Shown piece after piece: positions 1 through 5,267 of a stretch of DNA of 5,267 nt. Numbering within the stretch: position 1 is the first letter of the stretch; the number at the start of each line of letters is the position of its first letter. This DNA is from Burkholderiales bacterium. GTDB lineage: Bacteria > Pseudomonadota > Gammaproteobacteria > Burkholderiales > Burkholderiaceae. Location: contig CANFNO010000253.1 of assembly GCA_947447845.1 (NCBI GenBank), positions 1 to 5,267 on the forward strand, written 5' to 3'. The notes under the pieces are model-generated. The model saw nothing but the letters and a program-made list of their open reading frames with translations. It was not told where the DNA came from and made no database searches. Made by a program: the position numbers and the translations under genes.

Positions 1-380
1 TTACCAATTAATGCCGCGCGCAACTTCGAATTCTGGCTGGGGAGCGACGGCATTTCACCGGCGAGTTTCACCTCCATGGTCCAGCGCACCACGGCACGCA
101 ACTTATCGACCGGTGAGGCGTCTGCAGGCAAGGTCGCTATGAAGTCTTGGGCCCGGCGCATCACACTGACCATGGCGGCGGCAGCCAGGTCTTCTTTGCT
201 GGGAAAGTGCTTGTAAAGGCTGGCCTTGGCAATTCCGACAGAGGCGGCCACCTCATCCACGGTCATTGCTTCAAAGCCTTTTTCCGCCAAGAGCAGGTTC
301 ACGGTGCGGATGATTGCGTCCTCACGCGCTTGTAGCATCTGCTCTTTAAAGGACACCTTGACGACATTGCTGGATTTCAT
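1..380 (-). CDS. TetR/AcrR-family transcriptional regulator, C-terminus cut by the window edge
   Basis: About 126 codons are present, read from an ATG at 380-378 and running off the left edge with no stop. The N-terminal half is a typical TetR DNA-binding domain. After a basic, mostly helical lead (residues 1-35) comes the helix-turn-helix at about residues 40-59, including TVDEVA, VGIAKASLYKHF and then PSKEDL, a hallmark of the family. The following helices (about 62-126) begin the variable ligand-binding and dimerisation domain, so the ligand cannot be read from this fragment. TetR proteins are usually homodimeric repressors released by a small molecule. The gene starts 22 bp after the stop of the ArgP-like regulator on the same strand, so co-transcription is possible. 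No convincing Shine-Dalgarno precedes the ATG. Family assignment is firm; target and effector are unknown. Confidence 0.9.
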   Translation of the reverse strand, partial: MKSSNVVKVSFKEQMLQAREDAIIRTVNLLLAEKGFEAMTVDEVAASVGIAKASLYKHFPSKEDLAAAAMVSVMRRAQDFIATLPADASPVDKLRAVVRWTMEVKLAGEMPSLPSQNSKLRAALIG

Positions 381-402
381 GGCGGCAGTTTAGCCGTCCA
401 CG

Positions 403-1365
403 TCACTTTACGGATTGTGGGGTTATTTTGTGACTCGTTGGTTTTGCTTGCGCTTTCAAGGCTTGGGCAGCACCTTGCGCCAGCGCCTGGGTCAAGCGGT
501 CAATCACATCTGAATCCAGATTCCAACAGTGCCAATACAGACTGACCGGGAGGCTGAAATCAGGGGTCAAATTCACCAATTCTCCCGAAGCGATCTGGTC
601 TTTCACCAACAAATGTGGCACCACACTGGCGCCCCAACCCGCCTGCACTGCATGCACCTGGCCCTCCGAACTAGGCACGAAGCGCTGGCTTAAGGAGACG
701 CGTCGCAAACCCAAGGCGCGGCCAACAAAGTCTGCCTGCAAATCGTCCTTGCGGTTGAAGGCAATAAAAGGCATTTGCCGGAAATTGTGCGGGGTGAGGC
801 CCTGCGGGCAAATGGCTGTGGCAAAAGACTTGCTGGCCACCGCGACATATTGCATGTCTCCCAGCGGCAGCACCTTGCAGCCCCTCAACGCCAACTTGAG
901 GGTGGTGACGCAGCCCAATACCTGACCTTCACGCAGCCACTCGTGGGTGAAGTCCTGGTCGTCCGTGATGATTTCCAGCGGCAACCCAGCGTTAACCAGC
1001 GGGCTGAGTGCTGGCAGGGCCCAGGTAGCGATGCTGTCGGCGTTGATGGCAATCGAGATGCGCTCCTCCTCGCGCTGGGTCTTGGCACCTGGGGTCAGGT
1101 CCTGCAAATCGGTCTCCAGATCGGAGCGCAACAGGCGCAATTGAACCGCGTGTTTGATCAGCAGACGCCCTGCGGTCGTGGGTCTAATCGGGCGGCTGCG
1201 CACCAACAACACCGTGCCGACCTGGGCTTCGAGCGAGCGCAGGCGCTGCGAGACGGCGGATTGGGTAACAGAGAGCCGCACCGCGGCTCGCTCAAAGCCA
1301 CCCTCCTCCACGATGGCGGCCAGACATTCCAGGGCATCAGCATCAAAGGTTCGCATGGCCCTCAT
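403..1365 (-). CDS. LysR-type transcriptional regulator, ArgP (IciA) family
   Basis: This 320-residue LysR-type regulator most resembles ArgP, the E. coli lysine/arginine-responsive regulator (about 297 aa). The winged helix-turn-helix lies at about residues 24-46, with GFERAA and VTQSAVSQRLRSLE almost as in ArgP. A linker helix follows at about 60-90. The effector domain opens with AINADSIATWALPAL (about residues 107-120), closely matching ArgP's AVNADSLATWLLPAL, and ends with an LYWH motif also found in ArgP. The roughly 20 extra residues are mainly in the linker and a basic C-terminal tail. ATGs at 1365 and 1356 are both possible; neither has a well-spaced Shine-Dalgarno (a GAGGG sits only 2 nt before the second). 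It is divergent from dadA across 77 bp containing a LysR-box-like dyad, so dadA is its likely target. ArgP relatives usually sit beside an arginine/lysine exporter gene, absent here, so I assign the family but not the argP symbol. Confidence 0.9.
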   Translation of the reverse strand: MRAMRTFDADALECLAAIVEEGGFERAAVRLSVTQSAVSQRLRSLEAQVGTVLLVRSRPIRPTTAGRLLIKHAVQLRLLRSDLETDLQDLTPGAKTQREEERISIAINADSIATWALPALSPLVNAGLPLEIITDDQDFTHEWLREGQVLGCVTTLKLALRGCKVLPLGDMQYVAVASKSFATAICPQGLTPHNFRQMPFIAFNRKDDLQADFVGRALGLRRVSLSQRFVPSSEGQVHAVQAGWGASVVPHLLVKDQIASGELVNLTPDFSLPVSLYWHCWNLDSDVIDRLTQALAQGAAQALKAQAKPTSHKITPQSVK

Positions 1366-1366
1366 T

Positions 1367-1381
1367 ATTAACGGCGCTAAT
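1367..1381. promoter_or_regulatory. Candidate LysR-type operator in the argP-like/dadA divergent spacer
   Basis: The site reads ATTA-ACGGCGC-TAAT. The outer 4-bp arms are perfect inverted repeats, and the inner CG/CG bases also pair around a centre at 1374. It contains T-N11-A (T1368, A1380), the LysR box pattern. It starts one base upstream of the regulator's first ATG and lies about 62 bp upstream of dadA, which fits autoregulation of the regulator plus activation of dadA. Function is inferred from pattern and position only. No strong -35/-10 pair is obvious in the 77-bp spacer. Confidence 0.45.
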
Positions 1382-1442
1382 GCTTTTGCAATCTTTAACG
1401 CCAGTCATTCTTGATTTCGGTCATTTACACGACACTCCACGG

Positions 1443-2744
1443 ATGAAAATTATTGTTTTAGGCGCGGGCATCATGGGCGTGAGCACCGCATGGCATTTGG
1501 CTGAACGAGGGCACGAGGTCACCGTGGTCGACCGCCAGCCCCAGGCTGCCATGGAAACCAGCTTTGCCAATGCGGCACAAATTTCGGTGAGCTACTGCGA
1601 GCCCTGGGCCAACAAGGAGGCACCCTGGAAGGCGCTGAAATGGATGTTCAGCAAGGAAGCGCCTTTGCTGTTCCGCCCGCAAATGCCCCTGGGCAAAGGT
1701 TGGCATCAGTACCGCTGGGGTCTGGAGTTTTTGGCCAACTGCAACGACGACGCCTTTGAGCGCAATGTGCAGCAACTCGTCGCGCTGGGCTCTTACAGCC
1801 ACAGCGCGCTAAAAGACATCGTGACAGCCACGGGCATCGAATACAACCGGCTGGAAAAAGGCATTGCCCACTTTTACGTGGACCAGAAGTCCTTTGATGC
1901 CGCCGCCGGTGCCGCAGCGCTAATGGCCAAGTATGGCGTTCAGCGCCGCGTTGTGAGCCGGGACGAACTGCTAAAGATTGAACCCGCCTTCAAACAATAC
2001 GCAGACCACATCGTGGGCGGCACCTACACCCCCAGCGACGAAAGCGGGGACGCGCGCGAGTTCACCCAGCAACTCGCGCTGCGCTGTGCCGAACGTGGCG
2101 TCCAATTTTTGTGGAACCACGACGTGCTGGCGCTCAATCAATTGGCGGGCGCGCTGGACTCGGTCAGCGTGCAAGACCGCACCAGCGGCAAGGTGAGCGC
2201 CCTGCGCGGCGACCAGTTTGTGCTGTCCATGGGTTCGTACACGGCGCCGCTGCTGCGCAGTGTCGGCGTGAATTTGCCGATTTACCCCGGCAAGGGCTAT
2301 AGCGCCACCTTCAAGATCCTGAAACCCGAACTGGCACCCCAGGTCAGCTTCATCGATGACTCGGTAAAGTGCGCCATGAGCCGCCTGGGCGACACGCTGC
2401 GCATTGCCGGAACGATTGAAGTCGGCGGCTACGACACCGGCTTGGACAGCAGCCTGTCCCGTGCGCGCTGCCACATGCTGGCGCGCCGTGTCGAGACCGT
2501 GTTCCCCGGCGTCTGCGACACACGACTGGAAACCGAGGGCGGCAATCCGCAATTCTGGACCGGCCTGCGCCCCGCCACGCCCACCAACATCCCGTACATC
2601 GGCAAGAGCAAGGTGCAAAAGCTTTGGGTGAACGCCGGGCACGGCACGCTAGGCTGGACGCATGGTGCAGGTTCTGGCAAGGCGGTCGCAGAGTTGATTA
2701 GCGGCAGCAAGCCGGATATGAACTTCAAGTTTTACGGCTACTGA
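1443..2744 (+). CDS. dadA: D-amino acid dehydrogenase (FAD-dependent, DadA type)
   Basis: A 433-residue flavoprotein, almost the length of E. coli DadA (432 aa). It oxidatively deaminates D-amino acids, classically D-alanine to pyruvate and ammonia, passing electrons to the respiratory chain at the inner face of the cytoplasmic membrane. The N-terminus is a Rossmann FAD motif with G7, G9, G12 and the ribose-binding acidic residue D30. ETSFANAAQIS (about residues 38-48) and APWKALKWMF follow, both typical of DadA. The C-terminal part has WTGLRPATP (372-380) and NAGHGTLGW (397-405), the second flavin-contacting region of the DAO superfamily. I chose the ATG at 1443 because the Rossmann strand starts right there; an in-frame ATG at 1380 adds 21 residues unlike the family and would overlap the candidate operator. 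No good Shine-Dalgarno is visible. No dadX racemase follows; the next gene is convergent. Substrate preference within D-amino acids cannot be read from the sequence. Confidence 0.92.
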   Translation: MKIIVLGAGIMGVSTAWHLAERGHEVTVVDRQPQAAMETSFANAAQISVSYCEPWANKEAPWKALKWMFSKEAPLLFRPQMPLGKGWHQYRWGLEFLANCNDDAFERNVQQLVALGSYSHSALKDIVTATGIEYNRLEKGIAHFYVDQKSFDAAAGAAALMAKYGVQRRVVSRDELLKIEPAFKQYADHIVGGTYTPSDESGDAREFTQQLALRCAERGVQFLWNHDVLALNQLAGALDSVSVQDRTSGKVSALRGDQFVLSMGSYTAPLLRSVGVNLPIYPGKGYSATFKILKPELAPQVSFIDDSVKCAMSRLGDTLRIAGTIEVGGYDTGLDSSLSRARCHMLARRVETVFPGVCDTRLETEGGNPQFWTGLRPATPTNIPYIGKSKVQKLWVNAGHGTLGWTHGAGSGKAVAELISGSKPDMNFKFYGY

Positions 2745-2759
2745 TACCCGGCTCGGACC

Positions 2760-2778
2760 GGTCATCAGTTTGATGGCC
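2760..2778. terminator. Candidate bidirectional hairpin between dadA and the convergent LysR gene
   Basis: The 36-bp gap between the two stop codons holds an 8-bp stem, GGTCATCA (2760-2767) against TGATGGCC (2771-2778), with a GTT loop. Seven pairs are Watson-Crick and one is G-U when read on the plus strand. Placement between convergent genes suggests a shared terminator. There is no clear U-tract on either side, so intrinsic termination is uncertain; it may instead be an mRNA 3'-end stabilising hairpin. Confidence 0.45.
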
Positions 2779-2780
2779 TG

Positions 2781-3716
2781 TCATCCTGCTTCTTTGGCAT
2801 GCGCCTGCTCCAGACAAGTCTGAAACGCCCGCGTCGCCCGTGACGGTTGCGGCGAGTGCCGGACGATTCCGAAGAAATCGCATTCGTAGTGAAACAACTC
2901 CGGCCGCACTGCGCGCATCTGACCGGCGGCTACAAAGCTTTGCGCGTAGTGAATCGGCAAGAAACCCAAAAACTTGCCAGACAGGATCAGCGTGGCAATC
3001 GACTCCTGATCGAAGCCGGTGGCGCTGCGCGTCATCCGCTGAGCTTGGCTGATTTCCATGTTCGGTGAGTGGTAGCCCAGGCCAGCAAAAGCGTGTTTGC
3101 GCAGGCTGTCCCAATCCAATTCCGGCGCGTGATCAGCAAACAGCGCGTGACCGGCGCCACAGTACAAAAGCATCGCTTCGTCAAACAAGCGCGTGTACTC
3201 CAGCGTGTCGGAACTGCGGTGGCCGGGAATGATGCCAATCTGGAACTGGCCGTCCAGCACACCGCGCTCGATGCCGTTTAGCGTGGACACATGCAGGTTC
3301 AGGCTCACATCCGGCGCCTGCTCGGTAAACAGTGCAATGGCCTGTGCGATGCGGCAAGCCGGGTTGCTGGCGGTCTTGTCAAAAACAGCCACTTGCAATT
3401 GCCCGCCCATGCGCTGATGAATCTCGTCAACACCACTGCGAAAGGCCTCCGTAGCCGACAGCAGTTGCGCCGATTGGGCATAGATCTGCTCGCCCTCTGC
3501 CGTCAGCGCAAAACCGGCGCGACCACGGCGGCACAGCGTCAAGCCGAGGCGCGTTTCCAGGTCTTTGATGTGGCGGCTGACCGTGGAAGTTCCGATGTTC
3601 AGTTCCAGTTCCGCCGCCGCCATGCCACCGCAATCCACCACGGTGCGAAATACCCGCAACAGACGCAAATCCATATCGCTGATTTGCCCTAAGGCGGCGC
3701 GGCTCTTTGGTTTCAT
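2781..3716 (-). CDS. LysR-type transcriptional regulator, probably BauR-like regulator of the divergent aminotransferase gene
   Basis: A 311-residue LysR-type regulator of normal length. The winged helix-turn-helix is at about residues 32-53 (MAAAELELN, then TSTVSRHIKDLETRLG), followed by CRRGRAGFALTAEG in the wing and linker region. The effector-binding domain begins at about 105 (GGQLQVAVFDKTASNP) and runs to the C-terminus. It is divergent from a beta-alanine:pyruvate aminotransferase gene, the arrangement of bauR and bauA in Pseudomonas aeruginosa, where BauR is a LysR-type activator of beta-alanine use. The BauR role is inferred from context, so I leave the symbol blank. The ATG at 3716 is chosen because residues 1-14 read as part of the protein (GQISDMDLRLLRVF is continuous); a second ATG at codon 15 is the alternative, and neither has a clear Shine-Dalgarno. 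Its 3' end faces dadA. Confidence 0.88.
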   Translation of the reverse strand: MKPKSRAALGQISDMDLRLLRVFRTVVDCGGMAAAELELNIGTSTVSRHIKDLETRLGLTLCRRGRAGFALTAEGEQIYAQSAQLLSATEAFRSGVDEIHQRMGGQLQVAVFDKTASNPACRIAQAIALFTEQAPDVSLNLHVSTLNGIERGVLDGQFQIGIIPGHRSSDTLEYTRLFDEAMLLYCGAGHALFADHAPELDWDSLRKHAFAGLGYHSPNMEISQAQRMTRSATGFDQESIATLILSGKFLGFLPIHYAQSFVAAGQMRAVRPELFHYECDFFGIVRHSPQPSRATRAFQTCLEQAHAKEAG

Positions 3717-3730
3717 AAATTGCTAACTGA

Positions 3731-3750
3731 ATAGTGATAACTCTCACTAT
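3731..3750. promoter_or_regulatory. Candidate operator: perfect 7-bp inverted repeat in the regulator/bauA divergent spacer
   Basis: ATAGTGA (3731-3737) and TCACTAT (3744-3750) are perfect inverted repeats separated by 6 bp, lying 15 bp upstream of the regulator ATG and 75 bp upstream of bauA. A second, overlapping dyad, GATA-N10-TATC, spans 3736-3753. On the minus strand a -10-like TATAGT (3746-3751) overlaps the right arm, with a weak -35-like TTGTGC (3770-3775) 18 bp away, so binding here could block the regulator's own promoter while activating bauA. The symmetry does not give a centred T-N11-A, so assignment as a LysR box is inferred from position. Confidence 0.5.
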
Positions 3751-3813
3751 ATCGAAGTATCCAGACATCGCACAATCGCCCTTTCGCCCACTGTTTCGCC
3801 ATCTGTCCCACAC

Positions 3814-3818
3814 AGGAG
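3814..3818 (+). promoter_or_regulatory. Strong ribosome binding site of bauA
   Basis: AGGAG sits 6 nt upstream of the ATG at 3825, near-ideal spacing. It is the only strong Shine-Dalgarno among the gene starts visible here, which fixes the aminotransferase start and suggests high expression once the promoter is on. Confidence 0.8.
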
Positions 3819-3824
3819 ACCGCC

Positions 3825-5201
3825 ATGAACCTCAACGACAAATCCGCTGTCAGCAGCACCGAACCCGTCATCAGCACCACGCCCTATCCGGCGGGCCCTG
3901 GTTTCCTGGAAGCGCACTGGATGCCCTACACCGGCAACCGCAACTTCAAGGCGAATCCGCACATGATGGTCAGCGCCAAGGGCGCTTACTACACGGACTC
4001 CAACGGTCGGAAAGTTTTTGACGGACTTTCCGGCCTGTGGACCTGCGGCCTGGGCCACAGCCGCACGGAGATCGCCGAAGCCATTGGCCGCCAAGCTGCA
4101 ACCATGGATTACTCGCCTGCCTTCCAGTACGGCCACCCGCTGTCGTTTGCACTGGCAAACAAGATAGTTGAGTTGATGCCCCAGGGCCTGGACCATGTGT
4201 TCTTCACAGGCTCAGGCTCCGAGTCGGCCGACACCTCGCTGAAGATGGCACGTGCCTACTGGCGCGCCAAAGGCCAGGGCACCAAGACGCGCCTGATCGG
4301 CCGCGAAAAGGGCTACCACGGCGTGAACTTCGGCGGCATCTCAGTGGGCGGCATTGGTGCCAACCGCAAGATGTTTGGCCAGGGCGTCGAGGCCGACCAC
4401 CTGCCCCACACCCAACTGGCCAGCAATGTGTTTTCGCGCGGCATGCCCAAGAATGGCGCCGAACTGGCCGATGAACTGCTGCGCGTAATTGCCTTGCACG
4501 ACGCCAGCAACATCGCCGCCGTCATCGTAGAGCCCATGTCCGGCTCCGGCGGCGTGGTGGTGCCACCCGTGGGCTATTTGCAGCGCCTGCGCGAGATCTG
4601 CACGGCCAACAACATCCTGCTGATATTTGATGAAGTGATCACAGCCTTTGGCCGCATGGGTGCCTACACAGGTTCCGCCGCTTTCGGCGTGACACCCGAC
4701 ATCCTGAACTTTGCCAAGCAGTCCACCAACGGCGCGCAACCTCTAGGCGGCGTAGTGGCCAAGAAGGAAATCTACGACACCTTCATGGCCGCCGGTGGCC
4801 CCGATTACCTGCTGGAATTTGCCCACGGCTACACCTACTCGGCCCATCCGGTGGCTTGCGCCGCCGGTATCGCCGCCCTGGACCTGCTGGTGAAGGAAAA
4901 CATGGTCGAGCGCGTGACCAAGCTGGCCCCGTATTTCGAGAACGCTGTGCACAGCCTCAAAGGTGCCAAGCACGTCACCGACATCCGCAACTGTGGTCTG
5001 GCCGCCGGCTTCTCCATTAATGCCGTCCCCGGTGAGCCTGCCAAGCGCCCGTTCCAGATTGCCGAGAAGTGCCTGGAGAAGGGCTTTTACGTGCGCTACG
5101 GCGGCGACACCATCCAGTTGGCTCCGCCCTTCATCACCACCGAGGCCGAGATCGACAGCCTGATCAACGCTCTGGGCGAGGCGATGAACGCCACGGATTA
5201 A
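3825..5201 (+). CDS. bauA: Beta-alanine:pyruvate aminotransferase (class III, omega-amino acid transaminase)
   Basis: A 458-residue cytoplasmic PLP enzyme of the class III (fold type I) aminotransferases, closest to the omega-amino acid:pyruvate aminotransferase of Pseudomonas putida and BauA of P. aeruginosa. Expected reaction: beta-alanine + pyruvate to malonate semialdehyde + L-alanine. Visible family features in order: AHWMPYT (30-36), GLSGLWTCG (67-75), the phosphate-binding TGSGSE (128-133), GYHG (163-166) with the aromatic residue near the cofactor, EPMSGSGGV (236-244), FDEV (268-271) with D269 facing the pyridine nitrogen, the Schiff-base lysine K298 in FAKQSTNGA, HGYTYSAHP (334-342), and R424 in YVRYGGD, matching the substrate-carboxylate arginine of omega-APT. 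All key residues are present. The N-terminus is about 10 residues longer than in the Pseudomonas enzymes. It is divergent from a LysR regulator and 27 bp upstream of a further same-strand gene. Related omega-transaminases also accept other amines, so the exact donor range is not proven. Confidence 0.93.
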   Translation: MNLNDKSAVSSTEPVISTTPYPAGPGFLEAHWMPYTGNRNFKANPHMMVSAKGAYYTDSNGRKVFDGLSGLWTCGLGHSRTEIAEAIGRQAATMDYSPAFQYGHPLSFALANKIVELMPQGLDHVFFTGSGSESADTSLKMARAYWRAKGQGTKTRLIGREKGYHGVNFGGISVGGIGANRKMFGQGVEADHLPHTQLASNVFSRGMPKNGAELADELLRVIALHDASNIAAVIVEPMSGSGGVVVPPVGYLQRLREICTANNILLIFDEVITAFGRMGAYTGSAAFGVTPDILNFAKQSTNGAQPLGGVVAKKEIYDTFMAAGGPDYLLEFAHGYTYSAHPVACAAGIAALDLLVKENMVERVTKLAPYFENAVHSLKGAKHVTDIRNCGLAAGFSINAVPGEPAKRPFQIAEKCLEKGFYVRYGGDTIQLAPPFITTEAEIDSLINALGEAMNATD

Positions 5202-5228
5202 GCCGCTGCACAGGTCCCAGCAACGCCC

Positions 5229-5267
5229 ATGCATATCGCCATCCTGACCTTTGATGGATTCAATGAA
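5229..5267 (+). CDS. Start of a DJ-1/PfpI-like protein, cut by the window edge
   Basis: Thirteen codons are present, MHIAILTFDGFNE, open to the right edge. The opening hydrophobic beta strand followed by TFDGFNE resembles the first strand and loop of DJ-1/PfpI (class I glutamine amidotransferase-like) proteins, where a conserved acidic residue lies near this position and the nucleophilic cysteine comes around residue 100, outside the window. It begins 27 bp after the bauA stop on the same strand, so it could share the bauA transcript. No strong Shine-Dalgarno is visible. The family call depends on a very short segment and the function is unknown. Confidence 0.55.
   Translation, partial: MHIAILTFDGFNE

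Noticed and set aside
775..1371. 198-codon open frame on the plus strand opposite the ArgP-like gene
   Set aside because: It lies antisense to a gene with clear family motifs; its translation shows no recognisable domain, is rich in Gln/Arg/Gly as expected for a GC-rich shadow frame, and lacks a ribosome binding site.
1380..1442. Upstream in-frame ATG giving dadA a 21-residue N-terminal extension
   Set aside because: The extension is not a signal peptide and precedes a Rossmann strand that normally begins right at the N-terminus; it also overlaps the regulatory spacer.
1971..2642. 223-codon open frame on the minus strand inside dadA
   Set aside because: It is fully antisense to the conserved FAD enzyme, with an Ala/Gly/Val/His-rich composition and no motif, consistent with codon bias in the real gene.
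3720..3750. Possible sigma70 promoter for bauA (TTGCTA at 3720 with CACTAT at 3745)
   Set aside because: The 19-bp spacer and poor -10 make it too weak to annotate; LysR-activated promoters often lack a good consensus.
3747..4196. 149-codon minus-strand open frame crossing the bauA start and upstream spacer
   Set aside because: It would run through the candidate promoter and ribosome binding site of bauA; its translation has no recognisable domain.
4206..4223. TGSGSE in place of the common TNSGSE phosphate-binding motif in bauA
   Set aside because: From memory, P. aeruginosa BauA has the same TGSGSE, so this looks like a subfamily trait supporting the BauA call and not a defect.
4743..5234. 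163-codon open frame on the minus strand over the 3' half of bauA
   Set aside because: It is antisense to conserved catalytic regions, including the lysine region's downstream part and the R424 motif, and shows no domain of its own.

Overview
The window looks like chromosomal DNA from a betaproteobacterium, most likely Burkholderiales and probably Comamonadaceae. This rests on the high but not extreme GC content, the style of the LysR and TetR regulators, and the closeness of the enzymes to Pseudomonas/Burkholderia-type proteins. The genus is not determined. Nearly all of the sequence is coding, and I see no tRNA, rRNA, CRISPR array, insertion sequence or phage gene.

Layout from left to right: (1) the N-terminal part of a TetR-family repressor on the minus strand, cut by the left edge; (2) 22 bp upstream of it on the same strand, a LysR-type regulator of the ArgP family; (3) a 77-bp divergent spacer with a 15-bp LysR-box-like dyad; (4) dadA on the plus strand, a FAD-dependent D-amino acid dehydrogenase; (5) a 36-bp convergent gap with a compact hairpin; (6) a second LysR-type regulator on the minus strand, probably BauR-like; (7) a 108-bp divergent spacer with a perfect 7-bp inverted repeat and a strong Shine-Dalgarno; (8) a class III beta-alanine:pyruvate aminotransferase (BauA/omega-APT type); (9) the first 13 codons of a protein resembling the DJ-1/PfpI family, cut by the right edge.

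The region is thus two back-to-back regulator/enzyme modules for amino acid catabolism. BauA would convert beta-alanine plus pyruvate to malonate semialdehyde plus L-alanine. DadA would oxidise D-alanine back to pyruvate and ammonia with electrons passing to the respiratory chain. With an alanine racemase, which is not in this window, the two would form a pyruvate/alanine loop giving net deamination of beta-alanine. That link is inferred from known enzyme families and gene proximity. I found no clearly undescribed system. The points most worth checking are the pairing of an ArgP-family regulator with dadA, and the two candidate operators.
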